Assembly: GCA_900549105.1 (NCBI GenBank) | Contig: URND01000079.1 | Span: 1 to 14,267 of the forward strand | Length of the DNA: 14,267 bases | From: an uncultured Eubacteriales bacterium | Lineage (GTDB): Bacteria; Bacillota; Clostridia; Lachnospirales; Lachnospiraceae | Reading direction: 5' to 3' | Shown: positions 1-6,900 of the stretch, in pieces | How the letters are laid out: every line of letters starts with the position of its first letter | Position numbering within the stretch: position 1 is the first letter of the stretch | Translations under genes and position numbers: made by a program | Notes under the pieces: model-generated | What the model saw: the letters and a program-made list of their open reading frames with translations, nothing else | What the model was told of the DNA's origin: nothing | The model's database searches: none

Positions 1-1
1 G

Positions 2-682
2 GACGAACCCCTCTCCAATCTGGATGCCAAGCTGCGTAACCAAATGCGTGCCGAGATCATCAAGCTTCGCCAGAGAATCAACACCACTTTTATCTATGTT
101 ACCCATGATCAAACAGAAGCTATGACTCTGGGCGATCGGATTGTCATCATGAAAGACGGTTTTGTCAACCAAATCGGCACTCCAAATGAAGTGTTCCACA
201 AACCGGTAAACCTCTTCGTCGCCGGCTTTATCGGAATGCCTGTGATGAATTTCTTCAGCGGCTGCAAACTTTCACTGAAAGACGGCGTCTATTATGCAGA
301 GATTCGCGGCGCAGAATTCCGTCTCAGCGAGTTCCAGCAGAAAGCTTTGAAGCAGAATGGACAGAAACCTTGCGAAATCACTTGCGGTATTCGCCCTAGT
401 CATGTTACTATAGGGGCAGGTGAGCTTTCCGCTAAGATTAATGTCGTGGAAATGCTTGGAACTGAATTGAACATTCACGCGGTCAGCGGCAGCGACGAAG
501 TTGTCATGATCGTACCTACTACAGATGTCGATCACAATCTTAAGATGGGAGAAACTGTTTCTTTCACCGCAAAGCCTGAACTGATTCAGTTATTTGATCA
601 GGAGACCGGCAACAATCTGATTTGGTATGACCAGGCATCCGCAGACGCCTGCTCCCCTGTCTGCAAATCATACGAATTTTAA
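2..682 (+). CDS. Sugar ABC transporter ATP-binding protein (CUT1/MsmX-like), 5' partial
   Basis: This is the C-terminal part of a carbohydrate ABC importer ATPase of the MalK/UgpC/MsmX class. The reading frame is open from base 2 and the gene starts outside the window, so the ATG at 44 is internal. The first visible residues are the Walker B/D-loop segment DEPLSNLDAKLR, followed by the switch-histidine segment YVTHDQTEAM. A C-terminal TOBE/OB-type regulatory domain follows (GIRPSHV at about residues 130-136 of the visible 226). Walker A and the signature motif are missing only because of the window edge. Family members are about 360-375 residues, which fits. It couples ATP hydrolysis to sugar import at the inner face of the membrane. 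Enzymes of this class often serve several importers, so it could power the importer at 2988-6564, which has no ATPase beside it; that link is inference. Confidence 0.93.
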   Translation, partial: DEPLSNLDAKLRNQMRAEIIKLRQRINTTFIYVTHDQTEAMTLGDRIVIMKDGFVNQIGTPNEVFHKPVNLFVAGFIGMPVMNFFSGCKLSLKDGVYYAEIRGAEFRLSEFQQKALKQNGQKPCEITCGIRPSHVTIGAGELSAKINVVEMLGTELNIHAVSGSDEVVMIVPTTDVDHNLKMGETVSFTAKPELIQLFDQETGNNLIWYDQASADACSPVCKSYEF

Positions 683-691
683 TTCTCATTT

Positions 692-747
692 CTCTGCCTG
701 TGCAGAGGCCTTTTGGAAATCCCGTTCCTTTCCGGAATGGGATTTCC
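692..747 (+). terminator. Probable terminator hairpins after the ATPase gene
   Basis: Two hairpins lie just after the ATPase stop codon. The first is a 6-bp stem, CTCTGC (692-697) with GCAGAG (702-707), followed by GCCTTTT. The second is a 14-bp stem with one G-T pair: 715-728 pairs with 734-747 around a 5-base loop, followed by only a weak T-rich stretch (CTGCTTTAT). Together they probably end transcription of the ATPase, but the T tract is poorer than at the other terminators here. Confidence 0.6.
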
Positions 748-819
748 CTGCTTTATCGATACTTTATTTCAAGGCGCCTATGTTTGTTTGCCGCCCCTGT
801 TGTCGGGAGGAAAAACTAA

Positions 820-1416
820 ATGAAAATACTTGCTGTCTCTGATATTGAATCAAAATATTATTATGAATATTATTCTCCCGGCAAGCTGGACGGATTTGAC
901 CTAATCCTGGCCTGCGGAGATCTGTCCCGGAACTATCTGGAGTTTCTGGCCACCCTCTCCCACTGCCCGGTTCTCTACATCTGCGGAAACCATGATGACG
1001 CCCTGGACAAAAATCCTCCGGGAGGCTGTATTTGTGTGGAAGATAAAATCTATGTCCATAAAGGGATACGTATTCTGGGACTGGGCGGCTCCTATCGTTA
1101 CCGAAACGGAAACCATATGTTCACAGAAAAGCAGATGTGCCGCCGAATCAGACGCCTGTGGCTGAAGCTCCGGCGTTATAAAGGTTTTGACATTCTAATG
1201 ACCCACGCCCCCGCCCGTCACATCAACGACTTTGATTCCTTATCGCATCGCGGTTTTGAATGTTTTGGAAAACTCCTGGACAAATACACGCCCCGCTTTT
1301 TCGTCCACGGACATATCCATAAAAATTACGGAATGAACATCCCGCAGAAAACAGCTTACGGGAATACAATGATCATCAATGCATTTGATTCCTGCGAATT
1401 TGAATATAGAGATTGA
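820..1416 (+). CDS. Calcineurin-like metallophosphoesterase, small clostridial type
   Basis: The 198-residue soluble protein has the metal-binding motifs of the calcineurin-like phosphoesterase fold in order: SDIE (residues 7-10), GDLS (33-36), GNHDD (56-60), a THAPA histidine (H129) and GHIH (164-167). It should be a two-metal hydrolase of phosphoester bonds in the cytoplasm; the substrate cannot be told. The first motif is D-x-E instead of the usual D-x-H, so one metal ligand is changed. The start is supported by GGGAGG at 805-810, nine bases upstream. It lies 137 bases after the ATPase gene, behind candidate terminator hairpins, and I see no clear promoter of its own. It ends against a bidirectional terminator shared with the convergent sugar operon. 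A role in sugar use is not indicated. Confidence 0.88.
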   Translation: MKILAVSDIESKYYYEYYSPGKLDGFDLILACGDLSRNYLEFLATLSHCPVLYICGNHDDALDKNPPGGCICVEDKIYVHKGIRILGLGGSYRYRNGNHMFTEKQMCRRIRRLWLKLRRYKGFDILMTHAPARHINDFDSLSHRGFECFGKLLDKYTPRFFVHGHIHKNYGMNIPQKTAYGNTMIINAFDSCEFEYRD

Positions 1417-1417
1417 A

Positions 1418-1457
1418 AAAAGGCGATTATGAACATTTACATCCACAATCGCCTTTT
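1418..1457. terminator. Bidirectional rho-independent terminator between convergent units
   Basis: AAAAGGCGATT (1418-1428) pairs perfectly with AATCGCCTTTT (1447-1457), giving an 11-bp stem with an A tract on one side and a T tract on the other. It sits one base after the stop of the phosphoesterase and two bases before the end of the GH32 gene. It should stop transcription arriving from both sides. Confidence 0.9.
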
Positions 1458-1459
1458 CA

Positions 1460-2950
1460 TTATTCAAACACTAATTCGTACTTCTCCACATCCATCAAGG
1501 CAGTTCCGCCGGCCTCAAAACTGATGGCTTCAGCCTCTTTCCGGGTGTAGATCACCGCGCTCGCAGCCTCTTCCCCATCATTAACAAAAACTTCCACGCT
1601 GAATCGGTCCAAAATGATCCGAAGCTTTAATTCTCCATTTGCCAAGGGCCTCACTAAAAAGCTTCGGGTATGGACAATATCATAAGGCAACCCGCTTCGG
1701 GTCCGATCCAGCTTCAAAGTTCCCTGGTCCGGCCTATAACGGATAATCGTATCATGCTCTCCGTCTTTAGCCACATGGATGCGGAACCATCGGTAAAAAT
1801 CATGGCCGGCCGGCCGGATTGTCACCGTCATATCCACCAGCCGCCCACAGATTCCCGGAAGATTGACCTCTCCGCAGACCAGAATATTCCGATGGGATAT
1901 CCGTTGCCGCCGGTATTTCTCCAATTCCCGAACCGGCATCTGGAAAAGCCGTCCATCCCGAATCGACAGTTCCCTCGGAACAGACATCTGGCCAAACCAA
2001 CGGCAATAGTCGGGCTTTGCGCCTATCGTATTCCAATTCTGCATCCAGCCAATCATAATCCTGCGTCCGTCAGGGGCAAGAAGTGTCTGAGGAGCATAAA
2101 AATCCAAACCATAATCAATGGCCTGCACCTGTTTTCGAACAAACCCTTTTCCCTGTGGGTCATATTCTCCAATCAGGCAGAGCGTCCCATGTCCGGCATG
2201 AAATTCCAGGCCGACAGTAACCATCTCCTGAGGGCTGGTAAGAAGCACCTGACTGCCATCCAGAGGAAAGAAATCCGGACATTCCCACATTTTCCCGTAC
2301 TGGTTTCCGCTGGCATCCAAAACCCGGACAAATTCCCAATTTACCGCGTCCCCACTCCGATAGAGCAGAATCATACCGCTGCTGTCTGACGCCCTGTTCC
2401 CGATTACCGCATAATATGTCCCATCTTCCTCGCGCCAAATCTTGGGATCCCGGAAATCCACCGCGCTTCCGCCCTCCGGCAGATCTTTTGCATCCAAAAC
2501 CGGATTTCCTTCATACTTTTCATAATCCAGGCCGTCTCCGACAGCTATGCATTGAGTCTGAACATCCTGGAAAAATCCATCCGCATTGCGTTCCCTGCGA
2601 ACTCCGGTATACATAAGAAGCTGGCGTCCATCAGGGAGTTCAACCGCACCGCCGGAAAAGCAGCCGGAACCGTCATAATCCGTATCCGGGGCCAAAGCCG
2701 CCGGAAGCCGTTCCCATCGAATGAAATCTTTTGATTTTAAATGCCCCCAGTGCATCGGCCCCCACTCATCAGAGTATGGATGATACTGATAAAACAGGTG
2801 ACATTCTCCGTTGTAAAAGGAAAAACCGTTGGGATCGTTCATCCATCCTATTGTGGGAGTGACATGAAAAGCCGGACGTTCCTCATCCGGAATATGGGGG
2901 CCATATTGGTTCTCAAAATCTCTGGCCTTTTGAAGAGTTTCGCTCCTCAT
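1460..2950 (-). CDS. GH32 beta-fructosidase (sucrose / sucrose-6-phosphate / fructo-oligosaccharide hydrolase)
   Basis: The 496-residue enzyme carries all three catalytic signatures of glycoside hydrolase family 32: WMNDPNG (36-42, nucleophile D39), FRDP (166-169, transition-state stabiliser D168) and ECPDFF (223-228, acid/base E223). The five-bladed propeller occupies about 25-340 and a C-terminal beta-sandwich about 350-496. There is no signal peptide, so it acts in the cytoplasm, releasing terminal fructose from an imported sugar. Its length is normal for intracellular sucrose-6-phosphate hydrolases and invertases. With an ABC importer beside it rather than a PTS, an unphosphorylated substrate such as sucrose or short fructans is more likely (inference). 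AAGGAGG at about 2961-2967 supports the start. It is the last gene of the operon, 37 bases after the solute-binding protein. No fructokinase is present in the window. Confidence 0.94.
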   Translation of the reverse strand: MRSETLQKARDFENQYGPHIPDEERPAFHVTPTIGWMNDPNGFSFYNGECHLFYQYHPYSDEWGPMHWGHLKSKDFIRWERLPAALAPDTDYDGSGCFSGGAVELPDGRQLLMYTGVRRERNADGFFQDVQTQCIAVGDGLDYEKYEGNPVLDAKDLPEGGSAVDFRDPKIWREEDGTYYAVIGNRASDSSGMILLYRSGDAVNWEFVRVLDASGNQYGKMWECPDFFPLDGSQVLLTSPQEMVTVGLEFHAGHGTLCLIGEYDPQGKGFVRKQVQAIDYGLDFYAPQTLLAPDGRRIMIGWMQNWNTIGAKPDYCRWFGQMSVPRELSIRDGRLFQMPVRELEKYRRQRISHRNILVCGEVNLPGICGRLVDMTVTIRPAGHDFYRWFRIHVAKDGEHDTIIRYRPDQGTLKLDRTRSGLPYDIVHTRSFLVRPLANGELKLRIILDRFSVEVFVNDGEEAASAVIYTRKEAEAISFEAGGTALMDVEKYELVFE

Positions 2951-2987
2951 AGATTAATATCCTCCTTACAGACAAATACTTCTCATT

Positions 2988-4673
2988 TTAATCAGCCGCC
3001 GAATAGCGGTCATAAGCATTCTGATATGTTTCCAGCAAATCGTCCATACCGCATTTCTCGGACAAACGCTTTTTATAAGCTTCCCATTCCTCATCGGTAG
3101 GACCGCCCTCCTTAATCCAGAGTCCTTCCTGTTCCCTGACACTGGTCTCAAAATCAGATTTGTGCCAGTCGATGGTTTCCATTTCCATACCCGTAAATAC
3201 ACAATCCACCGGATAAAAAGTAGTATCCTGTACGTAAGGCATCCAGAAAGTATCCAAATCCGTCAGACGCTCAATAGCCCTGTCTTCCATATAAAATACA
3301 CTGTTGTAATACTCTGCCAGTATCAGCTTCGGGCCGTAAACCTCATAGAGATTTCTAAGCTCACCGGCGCTCTTTCCGTATTTGGCCCGGGCCTCCTCAT
3401 CAGTAATGGAAAGCCACATGCCGGTTCCCTCTTCCTGTTCAGTGAAGAACACTCCCTTAGGACCGTACTGGAGCTGCATAACCGTCTCTCCATCATACCA
3501 CTGATCATAAAATTTTAACAGATTAATAGGACTTTGACATTTGTTGGTAATACAGAGCTGGCCTGAGCTTATAGGGCTGCCGGGACGGATGGTCACATCG
3601 CAGGTTCCCTCATATTTCGTCCCCTTCGGCCCGGAAAGCGGCGGCAGGAATACATAATCATCGGCATACTCGCCCATCAGCTCTTCAATGTACCACCAGG
3701 TGGACACGCCAACGTAACCCTGCTGGCACTTGGCAATGAGCTGGCTGTCGCTCTGGCTGAACATTTCCGTATCCATTAACCCTTCTGCATACCAATCATG
3801 GAAGTAAGTCAGGCAGTCTCTGTACGCATCAGTGACACAGACAAATTCCACCGTGCCGTCACTCTTTAAATGAAGGTCATTACAAACGTCATTAGGCCAA
3901 TTGGTAAAGCCGAAACCGGAATAAAAAATATTTTGACCCCAGCACCACTCATCAAAACCTGTTGTCATCGGAATCGTGGAACCGGCTGCATTTCCGTAAT
4001 ATTTTGCCGACATATCATTATCTTTGAATGCCTTTAAAACATCATGAAGCTCATCCAGAGATGTCGGAACTTCCAATCCCAAATCATCCAGCCACGCCTT
4101 GTTAATCATACTATACTGAGGCACAGAGAAAATGGAATAGGCATCCTCCATATCCGCCCCGATACCGGCGGTCGTCATCTGCTCGCCGGAAGGCAAACCG
4201 TAAATTCCGCCGTCCTCCATGGTGACAGCCGCTCGAATCTCCGGATGGGATTCCAATATCGCACACAGGTTAGGCATAATGTCCGGCGTTAAGTACGGCG
4301 TCAAATCCAGAAAAGTACCGTCATCTCCGTAACGGGCCAGATCATAATTTGAAAAGCCTACCCCCTGGAATGCATCCGGAAGCTGACCGCCGGTGATACG
4401 GATATTCACCTGTTCACTCAGAGAATCACTCATAGTCTCCCAGTTAATATGGATTCCGACGTTCTCCTGAAGGTCATTTAAAACCTCCAGGTCATCATAG
4501 CCTGCCGACAGGGCGGACTGGCCGCCCATAATATAAAAATCTGTCTGTTCTGTATTCTGATTCACAGTGCCGTCATTGACATTGCTGACCAGGCCGTTCT
4601 CACAGCCGGGCAGGAGAAGCAACATAGCGCCCGTCAACGCCGCTGCACATACTCTTTTCACATTCTTTTTCAT
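2988..4673 (-). CDS. Extracellular solute-binding lipoprotein of a CUT1 sugar importer (LplA/YtcQ-like)
   Basis: This 561-residue protein starts with a lipoprotein signal peptide: basic MKKNVKR, a hydrophobic core, and lipobox LLPGC with the lipidated cysteine at 24. It should be anchored on the outer face of the membrane and deliver sugar to the two permeases upstream. The length (over 500 residues) and the C-terminal stretch with WIKEGGPTDEEWEAY near residue 520 are typical of the large binding proteins paired with LplB/LplC-type permeases, not of the roughly 420-residue MalE type. Many aromatic residues are available for sugar stacking. Its ribosome binding site (GAAAGGAG, 4680-4686) lies directly beside the stop codon of the preceding permease gene, 13 bases away. 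With GH32 next, a fructose-containing saccharide is the likely ligand, but the sequence does not prove this. Confidence 0.92.
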   Translation of the reverse strand: MKKNVKRVCAAALTGAMLLLLPGCENGLVSNVNDGTVNQNTEQTDFYIMGGQSALSAGYDDLEVLNDLQENVGIHINWETMSDSLSEQVNIRITGGQLPDAFQGVGFSNYDLARYGDDGTFLDLTPYLTPDIMPNLCAILESHPEIRAAVTMEDGGIYGLPSGEQMTTAGIGADMEDAYSIFSVPQYSMINKAWLDDLGLEVPTSLDELHDVLKAFKDNDMSAKYYGNAAGSTIPMTTGFDEWCWGQNIFYSGFGFTNWPNDVCNDLHLKSDGTVEFVCVTDAYRDCLTYFHDWYAEGLMDTEMFSQSDSQLIAKCQQGYVGVSTWWYIEELMGEYADDYVFLPPLSGPKGTKYEGTCDVTIRPGSPISSGQLCITNKCQSPINLLKFYDQWYDGETVMQLQYGPKGVFFTEQEEGTGMWLSITDEEARAKYGKSAGELRNLYEVYGPKLILAEYYNSVFYMEDRAIERLTDLDTFWMPYVQDTTFYPVDCVFTGMEMETIDWHKSDFETSVREQEGLWIKEGGPTDEEWEAYKKRLSEKCGMDDLLETYQNAYDRYSAAD

Positions 4674-4686
4674 AATGCTCTCCTTT

Positions 4687-5595
4687 CTATCCCTTCACAG
4701 CTCCGGCCATGAATCCCTTTTCAAAATGCTTCTGCACGAAAGGATAAACAACCAGCATCGGAACTGCTGCAACAATCATGGAACAGAACTTCAAAAGCTC
4801 CGTCAGCTTATTCAGTTCCGCATAGCCGCCGGAAATAGTCGACGCCTGAGAGGCAGAAGCAGAGCTTCGAATCAGGATATTTCTCATGACAAGCGGCAGC
4901 GGAGAACCTTTTCCTCCCAGATAGATTAAAGCAGTGAACCAGTCATTCCAATAAGCTACCATAGAAAATACCACCATAACCGCCAGAATCGGCATGGATA
5001 ACGGAATAACCACGCTTATGAAGGTTCGGAGCTTCGAACAGCCGTCAATAGAAGATGCTTCAATCAAATCTCTCGGAATACTGTTCTGAAAATAATTCCG
5101 GACAATAATCATATTGCCCACGCCTACGCCGCCAGGCAAAAACAGCGCCCACATACTTCCAACCAGGCCGGTCTGTTTCACAACCAGATAGGTAGGAACC
5201 AGGCCGCCGCCGAAATACATGGTAAACAGGAAGAAGATACTTAAAAACTTGCGCCCCGGCAAATCCTTCTGGGCCAGAGGATAGGCAGTGATATAAAGCA
5301 TCGCCACGGAGAATATAGTTCCAATCACAGTATATTTCACAGAATTAAAGAATCCGGAAACAATTGATTTTTCCGCAAAGACCGCCTTGTAACCATCTAA
5401 TGTAAAACCGCTCGGCAGAAGGAATGTCTTTCCTGCGTACACCTCATAAGGATCAGAGAAAGACGCAATCAGTACATAATATAAAGGATAAGCCACGATC
5501 ACGAGCACCAACAGGCAAATGGCAACCAGAATAAAATCACTGGTTTTATCAGACAGCCCTGTTGATTTCTTTTTTGTCGCTGCAGATGTTGACAT
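4687..5595 (-). CDS. Carbohydrate ABC transporter permease, LplC/YtcP-like (CUT1)
   Basis: The 302-residue integral membrane protein has about six hydrophobic segments, the first at roughly 20-45. The EAA loop that docks on the ATPase is visible at about 177-202 (LIEASSIDG...IPLSMP). The ending, FVQKHFEKGFMAGAVKG, is characteristic of this permease subfamily. It forms the membrane channel with the permease at 5611-6564. Its ribosome binding site AAAGGAGG (5605-5612) overlaps the stop codon of the preceding gene, which indicates tight translational linkage. Confidence 0.94.
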   Translation of the reverse strand: MSTSAATKKKSTGLSDKTSDFILVAICLLVLVIVAYPLYYVLIASFSDPYEVYAGKTFLLPSGFTLDGYKAVFAEKSIVSGFFNSVKYTVIGTIFSVAMLYITAYPLAQKDLPGRKFLSIFFLFTMYFGGGLVPTYLVVKQTGLVGSMWALFLPGGVGVGNMIIVRNYFQNSIPRDLIEASSIDGCSKLRTFISVVIPLSMPILAVMVVFSMVAYWNDWFTALIYLGGKGSPLPLVMRNILIRSSASASQASTISGGYAELNKLTELLKFCSMIVAAVPMLVVYPFVQKHFEKGFMAGAVKG

Positions 5596-5610
5596 ATTTT
5601 CTCCCCTCCT

Positions 5611-6564
5611 TTACACAAATTCCACGTCCGAAGCCTTGGACGCAATCTTGTTGACGATTAACAACAGCGCAATGTTGACAATTGTATTAAACAGTCCCAC
5701 CGCCGTCGAATAACTGTATTTGGCGCTTTCAATACCTTGTTGATACACATAAACGGCAATAACATCGCTGGCCGCTTTGTTCAAATCGGTCTGCAGCAGC
5801 CATACCTTCTCGAACCCTACGTTCATCAGGCCGCCGGCTGCCATAATCAGATTCAGGATTGCCATAGGCAGAAGCTCCGGAATATCGATGTTGCGGATTC
5901 GCTGAAATACCGATGCGCCATCCACCTTTGCCGCCTCATAAAGTCCGGGATCCACATTAGCCAGAGTCGCCAGATATATAATACATCCCCAGCCGGCATC
6001 CTGCCAGATCGCAGATGCAATATATATCGTACGAAACGCCGAAGACTCCGTCAGAAAATCGATGCTGGTTCCCAGGAGCAGGTTGATCAGACCTCCGGAA
6101 GGACTCAAAAAAATACGAATCATACCACAGATAACCATAATAGAGATAAAATGCGGGGCATACAGCACTGTCTGCACAACTCTTTTGAATTTTCCGAAAC
6201 GCAGCTGATTAATGATCAGAGACAAAATAATCGGAATCGGAAAAGTCCACAGCAATGTATAAAGGCTGAGAAGAACAGTGTTCTTGATCATTCTTACACA
6301 GTTTGGCGCACCGAAAAACCTCTTAAACCAATACAGGCCCACCCATTCACTTCCCAGGTACCCCCGGCTTGCCTTAAAATCACGAAAGGCAATCTGGATA
6401 CCATACATAGGTATGTACTTGTAGACCAATGTCAACACCACCGGAATCAGCAGCAGCGCATAGAGCTGCCAGTTGTCACGAAGCCTTCTGCCCAGAGGCT
6501 TTCCCCTGACAGTCCGTCCCCTGACAGACAATTGCCCGCTTTTCGTTTGTTCACTTGCTTTCAT
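5611..6564 (-). CDS. Carbohydrate ABC transporter permease, LplB/YteP-like (CUT1)
   Basis: This 317-residue membrane protein is the first gene of the sugar operon. A basic cytoplasmic N-terminus of about 30 residues precedes the first membrane helix (31-55) and the segment YKYIPMYGIQIAFRDF, which is typical of the LplB/YteP subfamily. The EAA motif lies at about 209-232 (YEAAKVDGAS...IPELLP). It should pair with the permease at 4687-5595. The start at 6564 is supported by AAGGAGGAG (6573-6581) eight bases upstream. Transcription should come from the overlapping promoters at 6636-6673, under control of the divergently encoded LacI-family protein. Confidence 0.94.
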   Translation of the reverse strand: MKASEQTKSGQLSVRGRTVRGKPLGRRLRDNWQLYALLLIPVVLTLVYKYIPMYGIQIAFRDFKASRGYLGSEWVGLYWFKRFFGAPNCVRMIKNTVLLSLYTLLWTFPIPIILSLIINQLRFGKFKRVVQTVLYAPHFISIMVICGMIRIFLSPSGGLINLLLGTSIDFLTESSAFRTIYIASAIWQDAGWGCIIYLATLANVDPGLYEAAKVDGASVFQRIRNIDIPELLPMAILNLIMAAGGLMNVGFEKVWLLQTDLNKAASDVIAVYVYQQGIESAKYSYSTAVGLFNTIVNIALLLIVNKIASKASDVEFV

Positions 6565-6605
6565 ACGATTCTCTCCTCCTTAATAAATAGTTTCTGAACG
6601 GATGT

Positions 6606-6633
6606 GTAACGTTATATGCGAAACGTTATTTTA
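6606..6633. promoter_or_regulatory. Candidate tandem operator for the LacI-family regulator, permease side
   Basis: Two AACGTTAT elements occur 14 bases apart (6608-6615 and 6622-6629). The first is part of a perfect palindrome, TAACGTTA (6607-6614). The second is part of GAAACGTTATTTTA (6620-6633), which reappears exactly in reverse complement at 6789-6802. LacI-family operators typically are palindromes with a central CG, which matches. The sites cover or lie just downstream of the predicted start points of the divergent sugar operon, a position suited to repression. Binding is inference. Confidence 0.65.
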
Positions 6634-6635
6634 TC

Positions 6636-6673
6636 GTTATAAAAATCATACATAACTAAGTCAAAAAAGTCAA
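6636..6673 (-). promoter_or_regulatory. Two overlapping sigma-A promoters for the sugar operon
   Basis: Read on the minus strand, TTGACT (6668-6673) is followed after exactly 17 bases by TATGAT (6645-6650). A second TTGACT (6659-6664) is followed after exactly 17 bases by TATAAC (6636-6641). The pairs are offset by nine bases. Predicted start points would be near 6638 and 6629, giving a leader of about 65-75 bases before the first permease. The second start falls inside the candidate operator. Confidence 0.75.
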
Positions 6674-6788
6674 TATTATTTATTATTTTTTTGGTTAAAA
6701 AGTATATTTTATCTGGAGGTTATTTCAATTATATTTGTGATTTTCCCTTTAATTTGCCATTTTTTTCGCAAAAACATTATGTTCTCTT

Positions 6789-6802
6789 TAAAATAACGTT
6801 TC
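6789..6802. promoter_or_regulatory. Candidate distal operator, inverted copy
   Basis: TAAAATAACGTTTC is the exact reverse complement of the 14 bases at 6620-6633. It lies 33 bases upstream of the -35 box of the regulator gene. The two AACGTT centres are 173 bp apart. The pair may be bound by one tetramer or two dimers of the regulator and could link control of both directions (inference). Confidence 0.6.
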
Positions 6803-6808
6803 ATGAAA

Positions 6809-6818
6809 TTTCGCGAAA
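6809..6818. promoter_or_regulatory. Palindrome TTTCGCGAAA upstream of the regulator promoter
   Basis: A perfect 10-base palindrome with a CGCG centre ends 16 bases before the regulator's -35 box. It differs from the AACGTT sites, so it may bind a second regulator or be a variant site. It is unassigned. Confidence 0.35.
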
Positions 6819-6834
6819 AAACGTGAATTACGGC

Positions 6835-6863
6835 TTTACATCCCATTATTTATCTGCTATGAT
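6835..6863 (+). promoter_or_regulatory. Sigma-A promoter for the LacI-family regulator
   Basis: TTTACA (6835-6840) and TATGAT (6858-6863) are separated by exactly 17 bases, close to the consensus. Transcription should begin near 6870, about 30 bases before the regulator's ATG. This rules out the in-frame ATG at 6859 and the longer open frame from 6691 as translation starts. Confidence 0.8.
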
Positions 6864-6900
6864 AGGAATAGAAATTATAATATATACAGGAGAATTATTC

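Noticed and set aside
1670..2389. 239-codon open frame on the plus strand inside the GH32 gene
   Set aside because: It is antisense to a gene with all GH32 catalytic motifs, has no ribosome binding site of note, and its translation is a low-complexity Pro/His/Arg mix typical of a shadow frame.
5737..6597. 286-codon plus-strand open frame opposite the first permease
   Set aside because: The translation is rich in Gln, Arg and His and lacks any domain. The opposite strand encodes a clear LplB-type permease with an EAA motif and a strong ribosome binding site.
6606..6633. CcpA cre site in the divergent region
   Set aside because: The sequence around the CG centres does not fit the cre consensus well enough; the AACGTT pattern is better explained as the local regulator's own site.
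6691..6900. N-terminal extension of the LacI-family regulator by 70 codons
   Set aside because: It would start upstream of the promoter, passes through the -35 and -10 boxes, and has no relation to the family. The ATG at 6901 has a good ribosome binding site and gives a normal LacI start.
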